From Parietaria judaica (taxonomy: Eukaryota > Streptophyta > Magnoliopsida > Rosales > Urticaceae), in the NCBI GenBank assembly GCA_954871525.1, contig OX940865.1, positions 5,084,001 through 5,148,000 on the forward strand: a DNA stretch of 64,000 nt, read 5' to 3'. The stretch's first letter is position 1; every line of letters starts with the position of its first letter. Both the position numbers and the translations under genes were made by a program. The notes beneath the pieces are model-generated. The model saw only the letters and a program-made list of their open reading frames with translations. It was not told where the DNA came from and ran no database searches. This document shows, in pieces, positions 45,712-57,500 of the stretch.

Positions 45712-48465
45712 TGTTGGGAAATCGGTGGTATCAAGTCGACTTCCTTACCACGATAATAGCTTCCGGGCCGTCCCGGTAACATTTAAAAATTCATTTTAAA
45801 GCGGAAATCCTGTTATCGGACCGACGACACGGATATCGGGTAACAATCAAAACGAGATCTGATAAATATTTCGAATTTAATATTTTCATATTCATTATTA
45901 ATAATCTAGTCGAAATAGGAAATAAATAGAAAGCAGTACATGGTCGCATTTATTTACCCAATGCATAAGGCCGTACCTCAGTCGACGATTCCGGCTGCGC
46001 GTTCTGAATTGGTCAGGGCTCCGCCGGTGCTGAGGGAAACTCCCGTGATCTTCCGGGATAGACTCCTGGATTCCTCGCTACCGAAGTGTGGGCTTCGCTG
46101 GCAGGACTCCGTCGCAAAATTTAACTGAAGGTTCTTTTAAAGCTACCGGAGAAAAATATCTCCTAAGCCGAACCAGAAAAAGAGATCAGAAGCAAAAACT
46201 CGCAGACCCTAGAGAGAGAGGGAGAGCTCGAGTTTTTACTCTGGGGAAAGGTGTGTTGGATGTGTAGAATGAGCCTCCTTTTTATAGGCTCAATCTGTAA
46301 CCGATTTGGAGATTTTCCCTCCCATTATTCGAATTCTTTTAATTAAATATAAATAATTATTTCAATCCAATGATCCAGATTCAATCTCATCTAGATCCAA
46401 TGGATATAATTAATCAGGGATTTAATTAATTGAATAATATAAGATAAGATCATATCATATATTTTTCGAATTATATTATATATATATATATTCAAATTCG
46501 AATTTGTTATTGATTATCTAGATCCAATGGTTAAAATTAAATCTTAAACCAATCCAATAGATCAAATCAATTAGGGATAAAGTCAAATACCCTAGGGTTT
46601 TACAAAACCCTAATTCGAACTTTTATCCTTATATTTATTCAAATTTTAATATCATATATATAATGTTAATTAATTTCTAATCCGACGGTTTAAAGATAAG
46701 ATCTCAAAACCGCTCCAACGGACAGAATTAATTAAGCTAATTCGAAATACCTAAACTTGGTCACCAAGTTTCAATTTCGAATTACATTAGGGTTTGAATC
46801 AATTATCTCAATCCAACGGTTAATACTCAATCATGACCGATCCAATGGATTAAATTGATTTTAGGGTTTTTGCCATTATACCAGACTTCAGGTATTTATG
46901 CCGCAAAAATAAAATCTCTCAAGATTGGTTATTCGAATTTATCTAGGGTTTGTTATACTCAAACCCTAATTCGAATTACACATTAAATAATACATGAATA
47001 TATATTATTTAATTATTAATATAAATCCTTTAATTATTAATTAATTATTAATAAGATATTAATAATTAAATCCAAATAATCAAATTATATTAATAAATCC
47101 TGATCTCTTTATCACACATTAAATGTCATGGTGCAACACCATCATTTAAATTCGTGACATGTGATTTAATTTCAAAGTTTATCGAACCGAGTCATAAACT
47201 TAGAAAATCCATAAATCACAAACCGTAAGTCAGAATGACTTGGTTCAAAAAGCAAAGTTGCTCAGAATTTAATTTAGAACAATCTGGTGCTGTTCTAAAA
47301 TCTAAATTCTAACTTTCTTTTTATCAGTTACTTTCGTGTACCAAAATATGATACTTTTGCCACGCTATCGATAAAACTATATGACGTCTGTCACAGACTT
47401 GTCAGTTTTATAAGTCGAGCCAAATGATTAAACATTATCCAGAATGTATTTTAATCACGTACGTATCATCCGTTACGGAGCTATCCTGGGGACCATGGAC
47501 CCGTATCACTTAAGCTCCAACGAACTGCTAGTTGTTCGTCAAACCTCGAAGTGATTCCACTATAGACCCGAGGCTGCACTCTTTAGTGATACGGTATATA
47601 TTATTCCCTTATATACAGCAGGGTGTCCATTAGATTCAATCAAATACCGATTATTGTCCTTTCACTTGATGACTCACACATGAGAAGGCGGTTTTTACCG
47701 TAATGCCCCTCAATGCATTTTCATCCTTGACTCAGCCAGTAATATTATGAGTAACCCACTTATGGTTTCGATTCATAGGTTGCGCATGGGTACCTCTCAC
47801 TTCTCACCACTGACAATCAATGGAATCATCATGACTCTGAAGAGAGCTGTGTGATGCCCATATCTATGATCAAGCAATCCTTACTACTGACTTTCATGTT
47901 CCCAAAATAATAGTGTTGGGAACAGCGGTAATGTCTTGTGTTCTTTAACGGTTAAATCAAAGAACAATCAAGCCAGCAGTTTGGACTCATGGCCACTCAG
48001 GACTTAGAACTAATATCCATTTGATCATCATTTTGCGACTCAGCTACAAGTTGTCAGTGACGGTCTTATATGACAACTTTCTTGAGTTTAAGTCAGGTCC
48101 AGTCCAGTATGAAGACGCTTCACACTTAATGCACTTCTAGTGAGTGTAGACACACACAAAATCCAGAATAGGATTGTCACTTCAGTCACATTAATGACCT
48201 TACCGATTAATGGGCTCCCACCCAGTTAATCAGGTCACGGACATTTTAAGTTCATTTATTATGTTTAATAATTCTTCCTCACATGACTCCTTTGTGATAA
48301 TAATAACATAATTTCATCCTTTATGAACTAAGGAATCAAACATTCTATTTTACTCTACAGAAACTATAATAAGATTAACATAATAAGTACCGTCTTTATT
48401 CAACGACTTGTCATAATCTTTTACAAATGGATAAATATCTTGTTTAAGGACACACATGTCCAACA
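45712..48465 (-). repeat. Solo LTR of the Copia-A/B family (2754 bp) with TGATA duplication
   Basis: Minus-strand start TGTTGGACATGTGTG is at 48465 and the end GATTTCCCAACA at 45712. A perfect 5-bp duplication TGATA flanks it (45707-45711 and 48466-48470). No internal sequence remains, as expected after LTR-LTR recombination. It is the most complete copy of this LTR in the window and serves as the reference for the others. TATA at 46279-46286. Confidence 0.92.
46279..46286 (-). promoter_or_regulatory. TATA box of the solo LTR
   Basis: TATAAAAA on the minus strand, in the same context as the other LTR copies. It could drive antisense or readthrough transcription into the F-box remnant downstream. 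Confidence 0.6.
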
Positions 48466-48582
48466 TGATATTCTTGCCAGCCAACGTTTCGAGACGCTCT
48501 TTAATCCCATTAGAATTTTTGCCGGCAGTTCGGCTAGGATCTTGTGGAACACAAGGTCTTCGGGAAGCTCCACCGAATACAT

Positions 48583-49146
48583 CGTTGTTTCTGATATTAC
48601 AATTTCTGATAGTACAAAGACGGAAGTAGAACCATCATTTTAATAGACACCGACTGACACGTCCTTTCAAATAGCAAATCCGAACTGTGCTTAATTATTG
48701 CGGCTCTTGAGATTTTCCATGATGTAATCATAACCGCTACAAATCTGATCCAGCCTTTTTGTTGTGACGGTTGAGTTGATTGATGTCTCGGTAACTGATA
48801 CGAGGTTTCTCCCTACCGCTAGTTGATAATGATATTGCTAGTTGTTGTACAGCTCTTACATGCCACGTGTTTGTAACCTATAGTTGATAATGATACCGCT
48901 AGTTGTTCATCATACCGCTAGTTTACAATGATACCACTATTTGATAATTATACCGCTATTTGTTATACCGCTATTTGTAAGACGACGCACGCGTCATGTC
49001 AAATATATATCACGCCAGTTGTTACAGTCTTTACTTGTGAATAAATAATAAAAATATAGACGTTTGATATATCAACTCCTTTAATCATGATCGTACTTAA
49101 TTACCACTAAAGAATTCAATCAATCATGTTTGAGTTGCTCGATGTC
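48583..49146. other. Spacer between F-box pseudogene and MURA fragment
   Basis: Non-coding, with ACCGCTA copies. Two related segments occur (about 48773-48815 and 49128-49165), both containing TGAGTTG or GAGTTGATTG and GATGTCTC.GTAAC.G.TACGAG. Confidence 0.5.
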
Positions 49147-49689
49147 TCAGTAACCGCTACGAGCTATGTCCATAAATCTATATTTATTTATCTTCTTCCC
49201 TGAGTAAGTCGACATCCCTCTGAATTGTGACAATATCACATCGTCATCATTACAGTTAGCTTCCGGCGTATCAGTCGGGCGATCTTCTTGCACATCGGTC
49301 GGGCGATCTTCTTGCATATCAACAGGCGCGCTGAAACGAACGACATGTTCTCTTTCGGCTTCATGACCTTCATTTGCCAGTAGACCGATGTATAATTGAT
49401 CCAACCACGCCGACCCAGCGGCGTCCCATAGATACGTTGTCAGGTCTGTATCATTTCCAAGGGCTAGCGGCTGGCTACTGTCAGAAGGTTTAAAAGTTAC
49501 CTTCAAATCATGTTGCCTTGAAATGTTGCAACAAACGTACAGAAGCTCTTTCAAATCAGCATATCCATTCAATGCAGACGTTTCAACCTGAATACAAGTT
49601 CTCGTGTCTCGGTGTCCAACCCACCGCCACATATAAGAATCGTATATCCACCTTCCTCCACTACTGACGCTCACCAAGTGCGGAGACAT
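49147..49689 (-). pseudogene. MURA-type transposase N-terminal fragment (180 aa)
   Basis: The ATG at 49689 starts MSPHLVSVSSGGRW. The block GRWIYDSYMWRWVG, then YADLKELLYV, LKVTFKP, ALGNDTDLTTYLW and LDQLYIGL has the spacing of the N-terminal region that precedes the DNA-binding and DDE domains in plant MULE transposases. A Thr/Asp/Glu-rich linker with a duplicated QEDRPTD follows, then the stop at 49147. The zinc-finger and DDE core are absent from the window, so it cannot transpose on its own. Identity with this family is by pattern, not by search. Confidence 0.65.
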
Positions 49690-52600
49690 CAAGAAAACGG
49701 AAAGGAATCAAACCTGGAATTCAAATACCGTAACATTATACGATAACACTATAATAATTAGTATGAAGGTACATAATACCGCTAAGTTATACACAATGTC
49801 ATATAGCAGTATAATGAAACAATATTGTCTGATATTGATATTATTTTCCGTAATACCGTAACGTTGTAAAATACCGCTACACTATTTATTATCACGATAC
49901 ATCATACCGCTACGTTATAATAATGTCTTGTAGCTATTACATTGAAACAATATAGTGTAGTATTGAGCTAAAGTTCAGGAAGTATAATTTACCGTTAATA
50001 CACAAGATGTACCGCTATAGCATGTTTACCCAAAGAATAATAATAAATGTGAAAGTTTCAAGTTTCAACGAACCTTTCGACGTGAAAGTTGATGCTACGT
50101 GATGCAAAATAATGGGAGTCAAACGTTGAGTGGGCAGCGTAGGAGATAAAGAAAAAAATGGCGAATCGTCGAAGAGAGAAGATGAGCTTAGGGCTTCTAC
50201 TACTGGTCAGTCGGAGAAGAAGGCAAATGTAAGAATAGCGCGGGAAAATTAAAAATTAAAAAAGTATAGAGAGAAAGTTCGCAAGAAGAAATATTAATAC
50301 AATAAGAGGAGAGAGGAATAAAAGCGCGCAAAAAATATAATAAAATAAGAGGAGAGAGAAAGAGAAACGAGAAAAAGATACAATAAAATAAGAGGGGAGT
50401 GAAATTTACTTTAACATCACTTGCGGGCCCACTTCAGTTAATAAAGAGTATGCATTGACAAAGTGAGTTGTACCGAGAGTATAAACCTCTACCATATCGC
50501 AAATAAAGTCATTCTTGTCATTCACCCCACCCGATTTAGGACAATGCGTGTTTAACTTTAAAGTAAAGTACTGTAATTCAAATATTTTATTTTTTGGCAT
50601 GTATAGTAATAGTATTACTACTGGATATAAAAGGAGTGCATGGAAGTTATCATGTGTCGCATCTCATGGAATCATGAAGATTGAACACCGACATCATTGT
50701 ACTTTCTTTATCATACAATCGAACTCGATATTTTGCATGAAAATTAATATTCGATCACCCTAATATTACTCGATCCAATAAACGTGTACTTTTATTATAT
50801 CAAATAGTATTTATATGAATATATATATTTCTGACTCAATATTTAACTTTAAAAAAAATTAACTAAATTTATTAAATAAGAAGTCCAAAAATTGAATTTT
50901 TTGACAAGACTGACAGTTGTAATATATATTTTTATTTACAACAAGGTGAAAATAAGTAACAGGGTGCATATAATTTGAATTAAACCATAAATGTGTACCC
51001 CCAAAAAAATTGTTTTTCAGTTGACAAAATGAACTTTCTGGTTAAGAAATATTTTTGATGTCTCGTCTTCTAACAATTCCATTTCCTTAGTCTCCCTCAT
51101 GTGACAAAATACAAATAAATAAATAAAAACAATAGTAAGTGAATAAATAAATAAATAGAAGGAAGGACTAAAAAGTTCACAGTTCAACATCAAATATTCT
51201 TGTTTTTCTTTTCCTTCGAACATCACATGCATGCAATTTGAGACCCACTAATACAAATATTATTGACTACCATTTTGATGTATTTTTAATCATATATTTT
51301 TATTACTCGAATCCAAAAAGATTTTTGCAGACAACATAATACCAATCGATTTCTTACTGTCTTTAAAAAAAAAAAATTGTCGATAAAATATATTATCAAA
51401 GAGTATTTTAATTTTATTTGTATACTCTCTTATAATTTTAATACTTTTAAAAACTTTAAATTGCCTCTTCTTTATAATTATAAAAATTTAATTTATATAT
51501 CTTCTAGTTTGTCTCTTAAAAACATATCATACATTTGGAATTGTTAATTCTCAATATTTTAAATTATATGAAATTACTTGAGGATAGTTCTATAAAATAA
51601 TTTAGCATTTAAAAATAAAAATAGATGATATAAACAAAAAAACAAAAATACAAATTTGTCTGTAAGCATCCTAACTTGGTTAAGGAACATCAGAGAGGAG
51701 TGGATTTTAGCATAAATAAAGAGTTGTTCCTTAACAGATTAATTTACTGAAAATCCACTAATCACCAATTAAAGTACTTTCTTAGATTCGAAGTAATGAT
51801 TTTTTTTTTTTTTTTTTGTGAAATAAAGTATAGATATTCTCTCCACTATAGGATGGTATCATAATCATATTGATTTGATAATTGTGATAAATGATTTGAA
51901 TATACAAAGTGGGAACATTAATTGGACAATAAAATCAATAGTGATGAAGTCCATAAAATATTTACCCGTAAGTCCTTATAATTAACAAAGTGTGCTGTCT
52001 CCAACTATGCATTGCCACAAATGCTACATTATTCCGGTTGCCTATTGCAATAATTTGTACTTTCAAGTCAATATTATTGATCGGCAAAATCAAGACCGGC
52101 ACCGGACTTTTTTTATAATCAATCACGGTCTTGGTTTTGAAAAAACTCCGGTTTCTTTAAATTGTGAACGATCTAAAAATTTGTTATACTCGTTCATTAA
52201 GTTTATGTGGTTAAAATTTTAATGGAAAATTAGATTTTAAAAAACTTAAATAGATAAGTTTATAAATGTTAAGCTATGCTCCTTTTTTTTTCATATACAA
52301 ATTTTATGAAAATAACTTCGGTCTATATTAGTCACGCTTTACATTCAATTAAAAGTAAAATAGCATATATCAAAATATTAAGGCTCTTAATTTTAGGGGT
52401 AGCGCCACCGTCTTGCTCGCGTATCGCCGGAGCCGAAGCGAAGTGTATTCGAAAGAATATTTAATAATAATAATACTAAAAAAACCAATCAAGTTTAATG
52501 ACGTGTACGTGTACATAATATGACTTGTCTTACTATTTTAATGATAGTAAGATAGTCAAACTTTGACTAAAGTTAAAACATTTATTTGATATAAGTATTA

Positions 52601-54555
52601 AAAAAAATCGTGATTCAAAATGCAGTATAATAATCAATATTTGACGTGGTTTTAGCTTATTATAGTAGTTTATAATAATATTATGCACTGTCTTTTGGAC
52701 CTGGTAAGAGTTTATAAGACGATCAACTAAATTAACTTCGAAATATCTTAAACATCTTTAAGTGATAGAACTTATAAATATAAAACTGAAGCTCTAGTTT
52801 GTTGCTGGCAAAAGTATTTACCTTTAGTTTATGACGATAAATATGACACTTTAATTCTTAAGACGGAAAAATGTTATTTGAGCTGGTAATGTAGAGAGTA
52901 TGAAGTAGAGTACTGGGTTTATTAGAGTTATATACTTGGACGGAAGATAGTTTTCCTATCAAAAATGAGAATAGATATTAAAATACGATATTTTTTTGTA
53001 ATTGTGTCTTCTCACCGCCAATAACCCTTTAATTTTCTCCATTAAAGTACTTAAATATCTAAATTTTTCTATAGCAAAAATATCAAAGTTCGTTTGCGGC
53101 CGTAAATACTTCCCCGTTAAATTGACGTCACGGTGCCAATAGATCATGTGGCAATATTTTAGCATCGCGTGCCTCGCAAATGTGTGAATGAAAGTAGAAC
53201 AGCGTAGTACTTAAACAAATTTACCAAGTTGTGCATTTTTGTCGTAATTTTCTTAAACTATTTTAATTACTTTGGCTGATATCATCTTTTGCAAAAAAAA
53301 AGTCATTTATCCATATATAAATTCCTATGATAAAAGAACATTGATAAATTATTATATGATGACATTCTGAGAAAAGATATTTTTGCAAATGCCTTGATGG
53401 GACCCATGAATAAAATTTTATGCATTACGAGACGACGAGGAATTTATTTTACATTCTTAAAATTTTATACTCTCCCTCAATTGTTTAAATATTTATATGT
53501 CAAACCAAAACTGAAAATAATTATATATTAAATATATATAATGGGAGCAAAGTTGCAGAAGCATAAATATGAGTGTTTGGTGGTCTGTCACACGAGGTAT
53601 TGCAATGCTGTAGAACAGATTATGTGGAGATTCTTTTTAGATATCATACGCTTGTTTTCATTCTTAATTAATATATTACTATAAACTAAGCATTGCAAAT
53701 TTGAGTAAAATTATATAATAGTGTAGATTAGGAAGTTTCATCCTTTTCTTCCCATCTTAACTTCGTGGGGATTTTTTTTATGTGAAAATTTTATAGCTCA
53801 CCAACAGTCATGTCTATGGGACGGGCAGCCCAACCCACGAGTAAGCTGCCCGCCCCAAGACCCATGCCCTCAACTAGATTGAAATTTGAGCAACCATAAC
53901 CTGTCCTCTCAATATGAGAGCAATTCGTTTAGAATTTTATTATTATTATTATTATCCGTGATTAAAAAAACGGAGACGAAACGTGAGTCAGACGGGCCAC
54001 GATCTCAGACAACTCGCACCCACCATTTTAGAGTTCACAAGTCACAACTAACCCTAAAATATGGAAATTTAGACTCATTTTTTTACCACAAAAATTTAGA
54101 TTAAGTAATTTTGAAACCGATTTTTTTTTCTTCGAAATGATGTATTTTAGTATATTGAATTTGAGCAGTCCAATCCGAATTTCACCCCGAAATAGCTTTA
54201 CTACGTAAGCTATTATCTCATCAAACTAATACGCGAGATCATATTCAGTATCCCTTTGAAAAGAAAAAAAACTGTTATCATGTTTCATAGGCAAAGAAGT
54301 CTAATCTGAATAATTTTTTTACTATACTATATGAAAAGGAGGAGCTATAATGAAATATATCAAACTAAACAAAGTTTCCATCCTCGTCACCGCTACGTCA
54401 TCCAAAGATTGTCATCACAAGTGTTAAGTGTAACTAAAACCTTTACCCTGAAATTTTGCTTTTTTGCTTTCATGGTCCGTTTTGCTCGTTTTCCCGGAGA
54501 TCGTTATATTTTTTCAGCTACAAAGCGCGAAAGTGATTTGCAAGTGTGAGGTTTC
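49690..54555. other. Right end of the MULE-like region and intergenic DNA downstream of STE24
   Basis: 49690-50020 carries ACCGCTA motifs. 50150-50400 is purine-rich with AATAAGAGGAGAGAG-type repeats. From 50400 to 54555 I see only AT-rich DNA without a supported gene. 51680-51759 has two interleaved inverted repeats (TTAAGGAACA/TGTTCCTTAA and AGTGGATTTT/AAAATCCACT). A TTA/ATT microsatellite lies near 53938-53955. Confidence 0.5.
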
Positions 54556-57500
54556 CTATTCTTCCTTCTTGTCTGATTCGTCGAGAGCGGCCAATCTCTC
54601 AACAAGCGGTGGGTGAGAGTAGTGATAGGCCGAGTACCAATGGTCGGTGTTCATGGCCGAGAGATTCTCTTCCTGTAAATACCGAAAACCGTTAAGGTTG
54701 AGAGAGATTTGATGCGTAGAGATCCGAACAATTTTAGGGGTTTTATATATCACTAATGCGCTTCAAGTTAGCACTCTTTCAAATTCTCCTGAACTCTTTT
54801 CTTTTTTATCAATAATCCATTTGATTATAATTATTATTTGTATAAATTTACCCCCTGAACTTTTGATATGTAACAGTTTACGCTTACATTGGTAAACTGA
54901 TATAGAGAGATGAGTTCAGGGGTAAAAAATACAAAAAAAAAAGTTAAGGGAGGCAAACTGATACCGACTGATAAGTTCAAGGGTACTAGCAATATATTTA
55001 CTCTTTTTCTTACAAAGATCCGAGGAACGAAACGAATTAATGATTAAAGCATGAAGTTGGAATTTTATTTTACCTGTAGTTTCACAAGAGCTGCACGGAG
55101 TTTGGGAGTGTAACCCAGCTTCTTGGCAAAGGCATCGGCCTGCAAAAATTAGAGCAGTGAGTCCAATGTCGCGTTTCTGAGAAGAAACAAGTACCGAGCT
55201 TTCGCATGGCCCTGCATTTTTTTTAACTGAGAACCGGGCCTGCCTGATTTTTTGAAAAATATTTTTATTAATTAGCTAATTCGTGGTAAGAAACTGTTTT
55301 TTAAACCAATTTATAAAATTGTTAAGAATTTGGGAAAAGATAACATTAAAGCAAATAATAAACATAGTCCAATTCAAATAAGTGAAAAAGAAGTCAAGAT
55401 TGGCTAGCTTTTCTACACAAATATTACCTGAAATTCGAAAGATCGGCTGACAAGGTTGAGTCCGAAACTAACCAGGTGCTGGAGAGGAATCACTGTATGC
55501 TGCATAGTGATAAATAAGATAAATCCGCAAAGTCATTTCAAATCGCAGATAAACCATTTGACACATTTTGTTATCACTACAAGATAATCAAGATTCAAGT
55601 AATGGAGACATTTTGTGTGTATCAATCAAGAACTAATTGCATACTTATCACGTAATTTCAATGATGTTTTCATACGCACATACCTGGAATATTATGAGTC
55701 CGATGAGCACGGGTTGTGAGTCAAACCCGAAACTTTGGAACAGGTCACTCGAGTTCCTCACAAGAGTGTATCCCCCAAATTGCAAAAATGTTAGGATCTG
55801 GCACCATAATAATGAATTCTACATTAGTTTAATGTCTCTTAAATAACAAAAGATTATAACCTAATGGGCGGACCGGACCCACCAAAATAACCTCTAAAAA
55901 CATAATTAACCAAACTCTAAACATAATTGTATAATTAAAATGACATAATTAAATAATGAGACATAAATGTTATGTACGTAACCACAAACCTGAAAAAATA
56001 AAAGGGGAGGAAAGTTACAACATGAACAATATATTCCGATACTTCAATTTAGACTGTTGCTCACAAAAACTTATGCTATTATAGTATTATTAATCAAAAC
56101 CTAAGGGCATGTTCAGTTAAACAAATTGTATTAAATTGATTAATGTCAGTTTGGTATAAGCTTATCCAAGTAGATTGCCATGATATTGTACTAAAAATAT
56201 AAACGGTCTTCAATATAATGCACATGATACAATCTAACATGGACAAATTAGTGTACAAGAAAATATAGTTTGTACTAAGCTTTCCGTGTCATGTCACGGT
56301 TTATAGTAGACACCGTAGGTAAACTCTAAGAAAATGAGTGAAGTAGAGTATACCTGCACAGCAATAAAAGAGTACATTGTGTGGTTGAGTTTCCAGTGCC
56401 CTAGCTCATGAGCTATGACAGCAACAATCTCTTCATCGTCTTTGCACTACAAAACACAAATTTTCTTTTTTAACGTCTTCTTCACAACTTATCGCAACAC
56501 AGTTATCATATTTTGAAACCCAGAATGTCTTTTTGGTATTAATAGTCAGATGATCAATATTAAGCCGCTTCGCTTCATCACCTGCTGAATCAGCGTGTCG
56601 TACAGAACAATTCTTTTGTTTTTGAAGAAGCCATACATATAGGCCTGCATGACAAAAAATCAGCACATATAAGATATTAATAATTACACATTTCAAAAAG
56701 GTTTACATTAGACCTTCAATTGTTACTAACTATAGAAAACATTGTCTTTCTGTTCTAAATGTAAGTGGGTTAACTGATGTTTCTTTTTTTTTGTTTAAAA
56801 GTATCAAGTGGGTTAGCTTTGGTAATTACTAATTAGCAATAAAGGAAAGATTAGGAAAACCCTAATCTCTCATATTTAGTGACGCCTAGGGCCTTCTGCC
56901 TATTTGATTCAAGACACCTTTTGGGGAGCTTTGGCCATGTTTTCGAAGGAATGGTCTCTTCGTTACCTCGTTCGTTGAAATAAAGTTTCTAGCAGTAGTA
57001 AGCATTGCTTTGGTGATTATTTACTGATTCGCTTCCTGTTATTATCTTGTGTGTTACATTAAGTTTTGGTGTCGGGTTCTCTTGTCATATTTATATTACT
57101 TATATAATTATTTATCATCAGTACACTGGTAAGTAGCCGGAACCCATGTAATGATATTCACCCTTACACTAATCAAGCCCTCTTAATTTTTAAAATCCTT
57201 TTCGATTAGATAACTAAAGAAATCAAAATGACTTAACCAGCTAAACTCACATTGCTATGACTTGACCTCGTGGATCCATCAACCACAAATAACTTCGTCA
57301 ATGGAAATTTGAGCGAAGCAGCAAGTTTTTCAATTTTCAATCTGAGTTCACCTTCTGGAAGCTATCAATCAGCATAGAAAAAGAAAAGAAAAAAAGTTAA
57401 AATTATGGGGTGTTTTTTTCACCGTATTACTATAAAATCAGTGACAACCAGTCAAAATACTAACCGGAGTAAACTTATTGAAAAGTGGGGCTATTATCAG

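Larger units (their letters stand above)
44978..48582 (-). pseudogene. F-box protein pseudogene with F-box-associated domain, split by a solo LTR
   Basis: The minus-strand ATG at 48582-48580 opens an F-box with LPEDLVFHKILAELP and KSVSKRWLARIS, ending at the solo LTR (48465-45712). Past the LTR the same frame resumes with FINTHHIRQR, then VIVGSCNGLICLLF, NPATRQVRRLP, GFTYEV with DYKVVQL, and VDGVLHCAVL with ISFNWRDEVLRL, ending at 44978. This is the layout of plant F-box proteins with a type-3/CPR30-like associated domain (substrate receptors of SCF ubiquitin ligases). In-frame stops occur just after the insertion point (TAA), after TRLVI (TGA) and after VFSQR (TGA), so decay is not due to the LTR alone. 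It could be a captured gene or a resident one. Confidence 0.85.
42769..50020 (+). repeat. Dispersed ACCGCTA motif (more than 20 copies, one strand)
   Basis: (A)TACCGCTA(T/G) and close variants occur in clusters at 42769-42900, 44440-44940, 48830-48990 and 49775-50015, always on the plus strand, in every non-coding gap of the MULE-like region but not in its coding parts nor in the inserted LTR. It could be a transposase or host-factor binding motif, or a relic of tandem repeats. Confidence 0.65.
42100..50400. mobile_element. Decayed MULE-like region with Ulp1-like gene, MURA N-terminus and F-box pseudogene
   Basis: Grouping is inferred. An Ulp1-like gene (plus, 42614-44152) and the N-terminal part of a MURA-type transposase (minus, 49147-49689) lie at opposite sides, a pairing known from plant MULEs that carry SUMO-protease-like genes. 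The non-coding parts between and beside them share the ACCGCTA motif on one strand. An F-box pseudogene lies inside. The DDE core of the transposase is missing. I could not find matching termini or a target duplication, so the ends are approximate; VANDAL-type MULEs lack inverted repeats. Confidence 0.5.

Noticed and set aside
52380..52464. Small GC-richer island with an open frame
   Set aside because: Too short, with no motif and no splice or promoter context.
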